Assembly: GCA_013400155.1 (NCBI GenBank)
Contig: VXBM01000220.1
Location: forward strand, 36,021 to 100,020
Direction of reading: 5' to 3'
Source of the DNA: Helopsaltes ochotensis
Taxonomy: Eukaryota; Chordata; Aves; Passeriformes; Locustellidae
DNA length: 64,000 nt
The translations under genes and the position numbers were made by a program. Under the pieces are notes generated by a model. It was not told the DNA's origin and did no database searches. It worked only from the letters and a program-made list of their open reading frames with translations. This document shows positions 11,311 through 25,200 of this stretch, in pieces (the first letter of the stretch is position 1; each line of letters opens with the position of its first letter).

Positions 11311-13440
11311 ATGCACATATAAATTTGTACTGATTTGTTGAGAAAACTGCAATAATTTTTTTTATTAAATAAGTGTGAAAATCAGTTTTTCAAGGTTACC
11401 ACTCAGTTGATTACAGAATATTTCCTTAAAAGTTTTTTCTATTTGTTTGGGATGCAAATTCTAGGTAGTTTTTTGCAGATCTGCTTGAAAGAAATTTCAG
11501 CCTTTTTTTCACTGTCAAAAAACCCTTTTCAGCTAAGCAATTCCTTTGACCAGTGTGCTTAATTTAGCAAATTGCCTTTGGAAATTAAAACTTTGTACCT
11601 ATTCCGTTCTAAATAATTCTTCCACTTAACAAAGCCTACTGAACAGTGCCTTTGTGCAAAGTTAATTTCAATAAGCATCTTTGCTATTATTGCTTGAGAC
11701 TTAGCAAAGACAATGTAAAATACTCACCACCTGTTGTCACTTTCTCGGTAATTTAGTGGCTATTGCACACAAAGACAGGTGTATGATCAGTGCTGCTACA
11801 TTTGCACTCCCTACCCATGAAGCAAATATTTCTGGCTTGTCTGTGTGAAACAAATGTGGAAATTCATAGCAGACTGCTGTCCTGACAGAATATCTTCCAG
11901 TAACATTTGGTAACCAAAAAAAATTGTATTTAGTCTGTGTAATCACCCTAGTGTGTTCACTATGCCATTCTTACCTCTGTTGTGGTTGCTCAACCACTAT
12001 ATGCCATTTAATACTGCTGTTCAAGTCAGGTTCTTCAAACTGCAAATTCCTGTTTTTTTAGCAACTAACTGTCTGCTTGAGAAAGGAGCATGAATGGTAC
12101 GAGAACATGACAGGTCTTTCTAATAAGGTGGGCTTGCTTACAAAGTAACCACAGAACACGATGAATCTGTTACTTCAATAAAATGTGATGAAAGCTGCAA
12201 ACTAATTCACAGTGATTAACACCTCTATGACATGAACATCTCAGGCCAGATGAGGAAAAGAATCCTGTGGAAATATTACTTCTTGAGCTGAGAGGTAAAC
12301 ATCTCGATGTACCAAATCTGTACCAAAAAAATTCTGTGAATGTTCTTTATAAGTTTTTCAACAAAAAAACCAACCTACTTATATAATTACCTGTTTTGTT
12401 TTATCATTAATTGCAATAAAAGAGGGCAGAAACCAGTGAAGTGAAGAATGGACAAAACAAGTTATGAAGTTTCTAAAAATGATTTGTTCTTTGAAAAAAA
12501 ATCTGTTTATTGAAACTATTGGAGAACTAGATAAAAGATTCATTATTTGAATTTTGATCAGCATCAGAAAAGAAATGCAATTAGACATTACAGGAAAAAA
12601 AGTTGAAGAACATTAACGCATATCTTTAAAACTAATATTAAATAAATTTTGATATATTAATTAAATAATGAGGATCAAAATAGAAAAATAAAAGAGTGCT
12701 TTGCCATTTATGTAAAAAAAATTTATTAAACATAGTTATTGTTCATATCTTATCATCATGTGAGAATTTACATTTGTAGAAACTACTGACTTCCTGTTGG
12801 TTATGTGTGTGTATCTAAGAGAAGAATTTGGTCCAGTCACTTCATTTTCTGCCACATAAAGTAACCAGATTACTTTGATAGAAAAAACCACGGGGGGAAA
12901 ATGAATATATCTGTATGAATTAGTTTGATTTAACTACTACAGGATTTGATTTAATGATTAAACATATTCTGTTCTCTGGTAAAAAACAGGTACCAGATGG
13001 TATGCATAACAAAATATGTTTGCTCTATACCTGCAGGTTTTGAAGTAAAATACAACCTTCCTAACATCTGGCATACCACCTCAGGACATCTGAAAGTGCA
13101 CAGAGTGGACAGATATTATCAGACTACAGAAGGCTATGTTGAGTAGATTTCATCTTAATTTTATACAGATAGTGTCACAAAATAGCAAGGAACATAAACA
13201 GCATACCAAGAAATATCAATTCCATGCGGCATTTTACATCTAATTTGTAGATTGTCAGTTGTGCAACACCAAGTTTCTTAGAATAGCCACAATTGTCATA
13301 TATAATTTATTCTGTAGTTTCCATTGCTAAACAGAAAAATGTACAGAGAGTTATCTAAAAATATGTTGACATGCTGGCTTGCATATAAATAATAAATACT
13401 TTTGTATTATTTCCTAAGGGAGCTGTCAGAGAAGAACTCC

Positions 13441-13497
13441 AACAACCTAGGGTATCTTTTCTTTTTCAGTAGGGTTGATACCCTCGACATTGTTGTT
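13441..13497. repeat. Two-part inverted repeat
   Basis: GGGTATC (13450-13456) pairs with GATACCC (13477-13483) across a 20-base pyrimidine-rich loop. Outside it, AACAAC (13441-13446) pairs with GTTGTT (13492-13497). The unequal internal loops make a stable RNA doubtful. Confidence 0.6.
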
Positions 13498-16400
13498 CCA
13501 CTCAAACACAGGATCTGAATAAGTCCAGAAGCATCAGTAACTTAATAATTATCTTGTGGAACTGTATGGATACATGCAGTCCCATTTGAATTACTGAGAG
13601 GTTGTGCTCATAGTGCACAATGCAGGAGTATGGAACGCTGTAGTGACTTTAAGCCTAGTTTTTGAGCTACTCAGGGCTTTTAACAAGGGTAGCCTTCCCC
13701 TTGAACTTCAAGTGTTTCTTCAGAGCATTTCAGAGTGTTGTGAATCTTTTATTTCCGAACAGGTCAATTCCATGGAATATTGAGTGTCTGCTTTGAAGTT
13801 CCTTATATATAGAAATTCTATGGCATATAGAAGAATACGCAGTTGTAGGATTTTATGAGCTAACATTTTCCATATCTATAAAGCAGTCTGAAATATGTAT
13901 GTTCCTTTTTTCCTGTTAAATTGATTAAAGATTCTTTTTGAATAAAGAATTTAGAAAAAGTACGCTTTTCTTGCATTGTACTTGAGCTACTTATTGGATT
14001 GGCAGCCTAAACAGTCTGTACCCAGAAGTGTGAGAGGAATGATCAGGTGGACTTCCATGCTGGATTGAATTTGACTCCCCATTTCAAATGAACAGGTGAG
14101 GACCCTGAATCCAGAGCTTCAGGGGCGAAGGGTAGTAGCAGTTCTGCTGCCATGCTGAACAGCCTGGAGGAGCCAGTGGAACCTTTTCATGCAACTGGTG
14201 TTAGACACGTATTCTAAACACCATTCAGATGTCTTGTGCTCTGCTATTAAAATGTCTCAAGTGTTCCAATGAAGAACGACTGTGATAATGTCAGGCATTG
14301 AAAATAATATGTCAAAATTCTGAAAGAAAATTACCAGACTATGCTGTACCTCAAATACTTAAATGACAACCTAAATCTGAATACTTTCTGAAAAGGGTAT
14401 GGTTAAATACTTTTCCACGCTGCGGCCTGTGACTTTAGATATTTATTTGTCCAGTTTTATTAAGCTTAGTAGAAACTAAAGTCTACAGTGTGTTTCATTT
14501 TTTCAATTCTGTTCAATGGATTTTTTCAGTAATACTACATTTAGTGGAATTGCTTCCTTGCAAAAATGTTTTTTCCTACGTTCAATCTGAAAATTAACAG
14601 CTTGAAAACTGTCTTGTCTTTAGGTATGGATTTCTCAGAACCCTGAGTATTACTCAGAATAGTTTATTTTTCTTCTCTATCACCAGTGTCTGAAATATTT
14701 GAAGAGAAACAGAACTTTATATCAGAATGTTCTTCCCTCTTCCTTGTATTCTCAGGGGATGACACTTCTTGAGAAATTTTGTTGACAGAACCTGTCTCAG
14801 ATATTGTATAATGTATGTATTTCTAAGAATGACCATCTGACATTTGCAGTAAATAATGTGCTATTTACAAATGAATCAGAACAATTTAACTCAGTACAGA
14901 ACCGAATCAATCTAGAAAGAAATGTTGCACTCAGAAATGTTATTGTGATTCAGACTCTACATGAAGCAGCCATTTCCTTATAGTGATAGGTGAAAATGGA
15001 TATCAGATATACACTATGTGAACACCTCCAGTCTTTTTACATTTTCCCAAATCCACTATGCAGAATAGTCTGCAACAGTTATGACATTTTAGTGATTAAA
15101 ATCAAGGTGGATCCATCTGGCTCTGCTGAATGCATTTATTTACATTTTGGTCTCATTTCAGTTTAATGTAAAAGAAGAGGGATTCATATGAGCATTTTCT
15201 GTCCTTCACCACAGCTGGAAGAGTAGGCATTGTCAGCTGCAGTCCATTGTCAATCTGGAAACCTGCCATTCTGGTGGTCTAACCTTGCAGTTTTCTTGGG
15301 GGCAGGTGGACTTATGGGCCAGAGTATTGGCCTGCTGAATGAAAAGCATTGGTTCTCTGTGAGCCATTTCAAAGACTTATTTTAAGACATTGCTTATTCC
15401 AACAAGTAAGGTAAATAACTGCCAAAAAAAGAGGAATGGGTGAATGAAGGCATGGGTGAGCCGGTAGACTGAGTTATTTTGCTCTCTCAACAGTCATTAA
15501 AAACTAAATGGGAGACAGGCATTCTGACTCCTCTTCAGGGTCCATCTTTGTATCTTGACCCTCAGAAGCAGTATTCTGAGTCTGGGCAGAGCGGAATGCT
15601 GATGCCTTGCACCCCTCAAGTACACTTCTGTTTCTTCTCCCTTTTGAAGAATATGAGCTCATCTGATATTGAGAGTTGTCCTGTCTCCTCTGAACTGTGG
15701 AGAAGACTTTTGACCTTGCAAGTGTGTAAGAGACCTGTTCTGATGACAATATGTGACCCAAGGAGGACAATCAAAGAGGTAACGGTAGCCCCATCTAAAA
15801 ATATTCACCTTTCTATTGGGAAAATGTCTCTGTGGGGTGGAACTGTTAACTTTTGTAACTTGTTCATTACAATTTTGAAACTGTAGACCAGGATTCATAA
15901 CATCTGTGTTTTATTGTTAACTGGACAAAAATACTGTAAGGGTGGTATCACAAATGACTGTGCTTGCACTTTATCTCTGTGTGAATAACAAGGTTGCTAT
16001 ACTATACTTAATTATTGAGCTAACATGCTCCTAGAGGCCAAAGAATGAAGGTAAGATAGGGATATTTGGTAGGTTACAGTTGATGTATTTTCTGTGGTTA
16101 AAAAAAGAGAAATTCATGTTATCTCAATCCATTCTTTTGGACAGAAATAAACTGGTGTGTCTGTGAATTTTAATAATAGATGACACAAGTGCATATTTAC
16201 TGGGTAATTCCCACCTCATCTATTATCTAAAAGATGCAAAAGTATCCCCAAGTAAGAGTGGCCTGAAGTAGGTCTGGGGAAATTTGGCTTTTTTGTAATA
16301 AAAATAGCAAGGCCAAGTGCAGAGGTATAGGTTTAGCAGTGTTTAGAAGGAGAGGCATCCCCTTGACCTGTTTTAAGACGCATTTTCTAATGACTTGGAT

Positions 16401-18420
16401 TGGAGGATAAATTCTACCACATCATACTGAAACTAAATGCTGCAGCAAACAAAAGCAAAAGGTTATAGCAGAAGCAGAACTCGAAGAATATCTAGAAATT
16501 AATAGTTTCACATATGAAAAATAACCTTATAAGGTTAAGAATAAGCTCTATTTGAATTGAAGATATAGGAAGAGTATATGGACTATTCTGCCTTTATCAG
16601 TTAATTCTCAAAGCCTATCTGAAAATATTTACCTAACTTCCCTTTAATTCCAGTTATTCTTTCTAGGATAGGACATATGTGCAGAAGTCGAGGTACTTTC
16701 CCAGACTGTGTGGAAAATATAAGTTTTCAAAGCAATACACCTTCCAACATTCTGAATTAAGCATCTAGACTAAAAACCATAAAATTAAGCTATTTATAGG
16801 AATCTGAAGTTTAAGGGAATAAGAAGTTTGAAATGTGATATGTAGACAAAAAATGAAGCAGAAAGTAAATTGCACTAATGATTTTCATTGAGATCATAAG
16901 AAAGTCAAGATTATGAGAATCAGGTTGGGATTTTGTAAAAGATCAGAAGGAAGGCACAATGGGTTGCACCTCAGCATCAGGCATAGTGGGGGGCCTCAGC
17001 TTAGACCATCTAAGAGCAAGGAGAAGAAGTCAGTAAATGGATATTTCCATATGTGAGCCATATTAACAGATTGCATAAAATCACATAGTCAAAATCTGCC
17101 TAATCTCTTAGTAGCCAAAACATGAAGAAATTGAATGCTGATAAAATGCAACATGAGTCTATAGTGAGAAATATTTTCATTCTTCCTTTCCATAATATTT
17201 TAGAGGAATGCATGAGTAAAAGTTGTATATTTTAAATATATTTTTAATGCAAATTATAATTTAAAAACACTGTTTTAATATTTAATACTGAAAAATGACT
17301 TGACAGGCTAAACTGTATACAGTAAATTAACTAAAAAGCAAAGGGGCAAGGAATACTTAAAATCCTGTCTCAGGATAATGGATAGTCCAGAGAAAAAAAA
17401 GAGGATGGTATAAGCTCCTTAAAATCCCTGGATTACGGAATAAACTTTTTTCCCCCCTCTCCTTTAAAATTGCTGATTCACGAAAGTAAGTGCATATTAA
17501 ACTTCTTCTATAGTTTAAAATTATCTTATGTGCTATTTGACAATTTCAACTAGCTCTTGCAAGCTCTTTGTAAACCATCCTGACTGAAACAGATGGATGT
17601 GTAATTCAAATAATGAGCTGGATCCACTCCCTGTAGCAGTCAATTATGCAGGGTTTTTTTCCGTATAGTATTCAAGAGACTAAGATCTTTCTCTATATAT
17701 AGATCACCTGAAATGACCTTGCCTATGCAGTGTCAGAGCCAAAACAGAACAGTAGGATATGTATCTTGCTGCATTTTTAAAAGCTCAAACTGATTAAGAA
17801 CTATTACATATGACATTTGCACTTAAATTGTTCCCAGTACTTAGCACTCTGATCTTTTAATGTGATACTTTCTCTCTAGGTAAACTGCCCAGAGACATTT
17901 GATGTCTGAACATTGAATGCCATGCAAGGACTCCTAATAACACTGTATTGTGCTGAGGAAATGATGACATTGAGGGAATGCATGTTCATCTCATTAACAA
18001 TAAGCAATAACCTCTTAATAGTGAGAACTCATGGACAAGATTTAATTTGCTTCTAGCACTGAAAATGAAATCATCTAAGGACCTGTCAAGTGGTGTGTGT
18101 ACCGTGTTCATCAAAAGTATTACACAGAGACTGCTCTTCCTCTGTGCTTGTCAACATGCACTCTGGACCAGGTAAAACCGTAAAAACCTTTACTCGCAAA
18201 AGCATTTGACTAAGTGCTGTGGGAGTTTTCCTTGATGTGTAGTCAGATATCAATGACAAAACTCAAAGGCAAACTGTGTCATAGGATTGGAACAGCTTGT
18301 TAACAAATGAAGCTAAGATGGTGAGGTTGGATAGAGGCCTCACTACGGCTTACAGACATTAGATTCATCAGGAATTATCACAGAAGAGAGATATGCTGCT
18401 TGCCTTTGGCTTGCCAAGCT

Positions 18421-18478
18421 CCATCGATGGTTCGATTTGTGAGTGTCTGAGGTAAAACCTAGAAAGCCTCATGAGGCT
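18421..18478. repeat. Two perfect palindromes close together
   Basis: CCATCGATGG (18421-18430) and AGCCTCATGAGGCT (18465-18478) are both perfect palindromes, 34 bases apart. Possible dimeric-factor sites, or chance. Confidence 0.8.
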
Positions 18479-21349
18479 GTACAGTGGACTGGAGCTATAT
18501 GGCTCTCATGGAACCACTTGGTTACTGCTAAAAAGAAAACTTCTTGCCCATTGCAGAGCAGCTCTAAAAGTGAGAAGCACAATTATTTCTTATTCTGTTT
18601 TGTATGACTTGTTGGTATGCAGATATAAACACTAATTGTATGTGGCTGCAGTCAAAATGATGTGAAACTGAAGAATGAGAGAGAGCTGAAATTTGTATCT
18701 GCAGTTAAAAACAGCCTTGAAGCTCAACTTTTGCAAAGAGATGGGATATAATATGCTAGAACTTGTAACCTGATAAATTTTAATCCCTCATTTTCTGAAT
18801 GAAGGGACATAGAAAGTTTGGAATTCTTGTGTTACATGATATCAATGAAATAACTTGACTATATAACTTACAGTTCTCAAATAGTTTGTCATATTTGAAG
18901 TGCTCAAATGTGTTGATTAAACAAAGATACTGTTATGCTCTGACTTACCATATAAATGCAATTAATGACTGTATTGGTGAACTTTGAAAGTACTATTATT
19001 TATGTTGCTTGTATAAGTGTTCAAAAGAACATATACAGCAAAGGGAAGGAAAAGCATTGCAAATAAGACAGTATTTTTATTCCTCTTTATTTTGGAATGA
19101 GAGGCAACACTAATTTTTGGCTTACTATAGAACCATTACTTTACTTTTTTCTTGTTCTCTTAATATTGTTCCATAATTCAAAATATTTAGTATTTTTAGA
19201 GCATTTTAGGTGTTTCCATCCATTTCAAGTTGTGCTTTTCACTTTTGTAAGCAAAACCTGGAATTTGTCAGACAGGGCATCAAGAAATTTAAAAATGATC
19301 AACATTTCTCCATTGAAAAAGTGAGTTAGAAAAAGAGTATTTCCTCATCGGCTGCATTCCTATCCTTTGTTCTTCCCTGTGCCTGGGGAAGGGTTGATTC
19401 ATATCCCAGAACTATCCTGCACCAGAAAGGCTATCGGCTGTGAGCATTAAATTCAACCCACATGAAAGTGTTCACTTGAAGGAGACCGCCTCATTCCTCC
19501 TCACTCTGCAGTGTCTGCTCCGGAGATGTGCCAGAAGTGTAATGTCGGAGAGAAGAGGGAACTAGGGGTATGTATGTGACTTTAAGAGGGGGGCATAAAA
19601 AGGTCAGAGTTTGGAACATGTAAATCAGGAGGATACACATTCTTGCTCCTGTATGACTTCTGACAGTTTTGACACACTAGTTCAGAAGAACAGATTATCT
19701 ACGCATTCTCTGCTCTTAGTACTTAACACAATGAGAGAGGGAAAATCCAGAGCTCTAAATGGGGTTTGCAGTAAACTCTATGGACTATGATAATTTATTT
19801 CTGCTCCATTTTGCTTCTGACAATCTATTTACTTTTCCTAGAGAAGATAGAGACGTACTAACAATGTGAACCTTCTATGATCTCTACCAGAAGGAGAAAG
19901 TTATCTAGTAGGTATGTGAAATAGAGTCTGTTTGAGTGAGTGTTTCTTATGAATGGTCAGTTATAAAAAAAAAATGGTGGGCCTAGAATAACTGTGACCT
20001 TTTTTGGTAGCCGTGAGGCTGATGCTGATTAAATAAGAAGTGACAAAAATTAAAATTTTTACTAACATCATTCTTGAAAAGAAAATAGCATTTCAGAAGG
20101 TGTAAAAAAGTGCATATGCTCACCATTTCATCACCCTTCAAGCCTGCTTTCATTTTTATACCACATCTGTGCTAAGGGTCTGTAGTTCTCATATGCTGAT
20201 GGTGACACTTTCACATTTCTTTTAGTTTGCATGGGGCGCAGCTCCTCCCACAGTAAATGACATGAAACTTGATGATGTGCCACACTCCTTTTGCATTTGC
20301 ACCACATAAATAGAACAACACAGATGGATTTATGCTGCCTTATGATACAGTCTTTTGCCTAACAATAGATTTTTCCTTAGCAGCTGGTAAAGCAGGAGTT
20401 TCATTGTCATGTCTGCTTATGCTCATTTATGTAAAGTGGCATAACTAAGGTCTGCTGGGGACTGAGCCATCTAAATCTTAGCTAAATCACATTCTTTGTA
20501 TGCTCTCTGTGACACCGAATGACAAATTATAGATAACCATCTTGATAGTATAGGCTGTAAGGCTCCAGCAGTCCACCTGTTAGTGCCAAAAAATGACCAG
20601 TTTAAGCATAAATAATTAAATTCAACTAGAAAATTCATATTTGGATTTTTATTCTCATATTAACCTATGTTTTTGAAAATTATAAATAAAAACCCTTCCT
20701 TTTTATTTGAGAAAGGAGACAACTCATCCTTTTTATTGCTTAGGGCATTGTCATAAAGTAAAAGGAAGTCCTATTATGGAGTCCAGTGAGGTCAGTCATA
20801 AAACACTGGTTATTGCTTTCTATTTCTTCATTGTTTCATACCTGTGCATTTTTCTGGAATTTGCTATAACTGGGGTGAAGTATTTGGATTAGATTTAGTG
20901 CTTTATGGTCACCATATCCTTGATTGACCCCTTCCATTCACAATGCTTGAATTTCCTTTTCAAAGCAAATGACTCTCAAATTCTGCCCTCCGTCTAGTTT
21001 TATTCCTGCAATGGTCTCTTGGGCATCCCTTATGAAGTTGCTGGGGTTTTTTTCTGTGTTCTTTCTCCTCACTATAGCTAAGAGTTTCATGCACTCAGGA
21101 GAGTATGCTACCAACATCTATTTGCCTTTTATGTTATTGTGCTGCTCTTATTTTTAAGTTCCTGCAGTTGATTTCTAGCTGTAAAAAGAAATATTATAAA
21201 TACATGAAAATATTTTCTTTTTTTAAACAAACATTTTTCCAGAATGTTTATAAAACATTTTAGAACATTTGACTGCAGTATTCTCTAGACCGAAAAAACC
21301 CCCTTTTATTTAAAAAGTAAAATGTAAACTGTCATGACACAGTATTATT

Positions 21350-22268
21350 TAATTTATTCATCAAATCCCTGGATGAAGGTGCAGATCCCTCCTCAGCAAG
21401 TTCACTGGTGGCACCAAGCTGGGAGGAGTGGTGGATACTCCAGAGGCTGGGTAGAAGGACTTTGACAGGTTAGAGAGATGGGCAGAGAGGAACCTTCTCA
21501 AGGTTCAACAAAGGCAAGTGCAGGGTCATGCACTTGGGGAAGAATAACCCCTGCACCAGTACTGGCTGGGGGCTGAGCTGCTAAAAAACAGCTTCGTGAA
21601 GGTGATTTACAGAAAAGGACCTGGGTGTCCTGGTGGACAACCAGCTGTCCATGAGCCAGCAGTGTGCCCTGGTGGCCAAGAAGACCAGTAATTAGATTTG
21701 CTGCATTAGGAAGAGCATAGCAAGCGGATTGAGGGAGGGGATCCTGCTGCTGTACTCAGCCCTGGTAAGGCCGCATCTGGAATGCTGTGTCTAGTTCTGG
21801 GCTCCTCAGGCCAAGAGAAACAGGGAGCTGGCCCAGGGAAGGACTGTGAAGATGATGAGGAGACTGGACCACCTCTCTCATGAGGAAAGGCCGAGGGAGC
21901 TGAGCCTGTTCAGCCTCAACAAAAGGCAGCTGGGAGGGGACCTCATCAATGTCTGTGGGCATCTGAAGGGAGGGTATCAAGAGGATTGTGCCAGGCTCTT
22001 CTTGGTGGTGCCAAGCAACAGGACAAGAGACAATGGGCAGAAATTTTTGCATGGATAATAAGATAAAAACTTTACTTTGTGTATGTGACTGAGCACTGGA
22101 ACAGGTTGTGCAGAGCGGTTGTGGAGTCTCCCTTTCTGGAGATATTCAAGAACCATCTGGAAGCAATCCCATGCCATGTGCTCTAGGATGTCCCTGCTTG
22201 AGCAGGGAGGTTGGACCAGATGACCTACTGTGGTCCCTTCCAACCTTACCCAGTTTGTGAATATGTGA
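21350..22268 (+). mobile_element. CR1 LINE, 3' part of reverse-transcriptase ORF plus 3' end
   Basis: The longest CR1 copy in the window, about 0.9 kb, on the plus strand. The translated pieces follow the CR1 ORF2 C-terminal region: a part resembling 'FNKGKCRVMHLGKNNP' near 21505-21555, then 'DLGVLVDNQLSMSQQCALVA' near 21620-21680, then in the open stretch 21846-22058 'LSHEERPRELSLFSLNKR' and 'GYQEDCARLFLVVPSNRT'. The 3' untranslated end follows, with 'ggttggaccagatgacc' near 22210 and degenerate terminal octamers (GTTTGTGA, ATATGTGA) at 22253-22268. Reading requires several frame changes and crosses stop codons, so the copy is dead. The catalytic part of the polymerase lies upstream in an intact element and is missing here; the 5' end is truncated at about 21350. 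Confidence 0.9.
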
Positions 22269-25200
22269 AAAAAAGAAAAATTATCCTTGAAGTATTTTTC
22301 CCCAAGTTGTGACAGCTATTGAAAATGGAAACATTCCCCCAGTTCAGCCAGCAATTACTCAGAATAGTAAGTGCAACAGTAAAAGAAACACTAACAGAAC
22401 ATATGAAGAGGAAAATTGTTTTTAAAATATTTTTTCTTTAAGTTTATTTTTTATCAATATTAACTTCACATCAAAAGCAACATATTTAAAATAATCACAT
22501 TACATAATTGTACATTTTTCAGTGAAATTTCAGAATTCTTTTTGCTAAGTAACATTTTTATGCCCTAAATGAATAACCCTTAATTTGACAGATTTGTTAA
22601 AGCAGAGTTGTTTGGGATTTTAAAAACAATCATATCAGTCTAACCTCTGGTTCAGGACATCTTTAAAGTGCAGACTGCTGGAAGCTGAGATGACACATTG
22701 GGAAAGTGTAGCTTTTGTATTCTTGGCCTGTACATCTTTTAAAGGTCATGTATTTAGGTTAACATAGTTTTACTTGGGGCAGTATCTGTATTTACTCTTT
22801 TAAGAATTATCCTTACATATATGAATATGTACAGATGTATAACCTGTTCCAATATAATTTGTGATGCAAACCAATATCAACATTAATGTCCCCCAATTTA
22901 TGACCTCTCTACTCCTGTCATGACCTTTATCCAAAACTCAGTCTCCTGTGCTATAAATTACATGATACATGATAAGATTTACACTTCTTTCTGTCTCCAC
23001 GTCCTTGATACTAAAGTAATCTTCATTAAATCTTTTAGACCACTCTTCATGGTTCCCTGGTACTTCAGCTTCTTCCTCCAGTTTCTGTCCTCTCATTCCT
23101 CAAAGTCTTATACTTTCCTGGCTTCAGTCTGTCTTTCATTAGTAGCCCTTTGGATTCCATCTCTTTCAACACTCATTTCCATAAGTCACTCCACTCTGTG
23201 TGGAGATCTGCTCCTAGAATTACTTATGAGCCTGAATATGTTAAATTACTTACATGTACTAGATCACTTCCTACTACCTGTGATCAAATTTTGGCATTGA
23301 AATAAATTTGTGCTGTCTTTTGAGGCAAGAAAGATAGTGAAATGGAACTCATACAAGATATTACCTGAACTTCACACTGTGTAAGTTACTTTTCAGAAGT
23401 CAGTGCATAGCCTTTTCTTCTTCTGGGCCATGACTGACTTAAAATAGATGTCTCTTGCTCTAGACAGCTTTGACAACAGAAGTGAAATTCATGCTGGCTG
23501 CAGGAGTGATGAATATCAAGCTGTATCAGAAGAGCAATGTGCCACATCCTTTAAACTAATCCTTATGGATTATGCTTGGCTCCACCACGAGTCCACCCAG
23601 TTTGTGCATGCCCTTTGTTCTTGTTGGAAACTCACAAGAAGCTGAATCACTCTCACTTCTTTGGTGGAAGGTAAGAAGCCTTCAGCTCTACCGGTGACAC
23701 TGGCTTATTTAACTTCATTTTACCCTGTGACATCCAGCTCAAACAATGGATTGACATTTCTATAAGATTTCTATTAAAGTCTCTGCTTACATGAATAAGA
23801 TAAATTAGGAGTACTTATCTCTGTACTGTTGAAAATAGACTAGCTAAATGCTAGGTGACTACTGGAAATGATTTTTGTAAATTTTAGCTCCTGAACCATT
23901 CCATTTTAGCAGCGCTGTAGCTGTCTTGCCAAGAGAAAAGTAACATTTCTTACACTGGTTTTCCAATGCAATGGGCTTGTGCAAGCAGAATGTCTATCCA
24001 CTGAGCCTATTCCTATCTATTCCTCACCTAACAGTTCTTTAGCCTACAGAGTGATTTCAAAAAGGATAGGAAAATCCCAGAGACAATTAATATCCTAGAA
24101 GTTTTGAGAATATTAACAGAGTAAAGACAAGAACTCCCACTTCCAGACTTAGTATCTATTTAAGAATAACTCCATGGACAATCAGTGCAAATGCAGCTGG
24201 TAAAGGCCACAGCTCATGCTGTCTCTTCCCCAGTGGAGGGTTCAAAGGAAGACAGAAGGAGCTGTAATCATCATAATAAGGTAAGCAGCAGGAAAGAGAT
24301 TTGGATAAAGGTTACAAATCTACAGGAAACCATGCTTTTGCAGTTCTACTGTTCCTGGGACAAACTGTCTTCCGGCTTTTCAGGGTCTTTTCTTTTTTTT
24401 CATAAGAGATGTATTATTTCTCTGAGTGCTTCTATCACAGTTTCTCTCACTATTTTAGGTGTCAAGGCTTAGGTGTCAGTACCTATTTCATTCATCAGAG
24501 TTTTCACGCAGACATTTTCATTCTGACTGATAGCTCTAATATATCTGTAATACAAGTAGAGGAAATATTCTTGTGATACCATGGTGCAATAATCACTGCG
24601 ATCCTGGACTGCAAGCAGCTGCTGTCATGATTCTTAACTGTAAACAAATGATACTGTTTCTTGAGGACACAAGATGGTGTCTTAAGCTATTTTTGTTTAT
24701 CGCTTTAAAATTAACCTTTCAGAAACATCAAGAAGTTTTGCTGTTTAAAGTGAACACACTGCAGATAATGCAAGGAATGAATGAAAATACAAGTAACAGA
24801 AATATAGAAAGCATACAATCCAGTTTATAAAAGACTAAGATGTAATGGTTATAGATTCATTCAGTAAAAAATTACCTCAGAGACAAATAGGAATTAGAGA
24901 AATGCAAAAAGGATCAGTAGAGCATATACTGCAGAATATAAAATGGAATAGCTGCAATGTACTAATAACATTTTTATTAATAGGTATTAAAAATTGCAAT
25001 AATGTATCAGCAAAGAGTCTTTGCCAGGAGTAGAGCCTCAGGTTGAATCACAAGGAACGAAGTCTGTTGTTATCTCAAACCCTTGCAGTGATTTCAGTGG
25101 AAGATAAAATGCAACAGGGATATTGGAGGTTTGCTAGGTAAAAACCCCAGCACAACCCAGCCTTCACTGAACAATGTGCAAGGAGAGCCCATGCGGAAAG

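Larger units (their letters stand above)
11311..21349. other. Long unique AT-rich stretch, no gene seen
   Basis: Ten kilobases without a recognisable gene, RNA or mobile element. The largest open frame is 135 codons (15479-15886, plus), overlapped by two minus-strand frames of 88 and 79 codons; none resembles a known protein. Small inverted structures sit at 13441-13497 and 18421-18478. A segment at about 17560-17660 and another at 19330-19530 have mixed, low-repeat sequence of the kind seen in conserved non-coding elements, but conservation cannot be read from one genome. Confidence 0.5.

Noticed and set aside
15479..15886. 135-codon open frame, the longest non-repeat frame
   Set aside because: Two minus-strand frames overlap it, no domain, signal or membrane pattern is visible, and this length is expected by chance in 64 kb.
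18400..18440. GGTTCGATTT, like a tRNA B box
   Set aside because: No A box at the right distance and no cloverleaf could be drawn.
22920..23300. 126-codon hydrophobic frame, possible membrane protein
   Set aside because: Hydrophobicity follows from T-rich sequence; no family resemblance and no homologous context.
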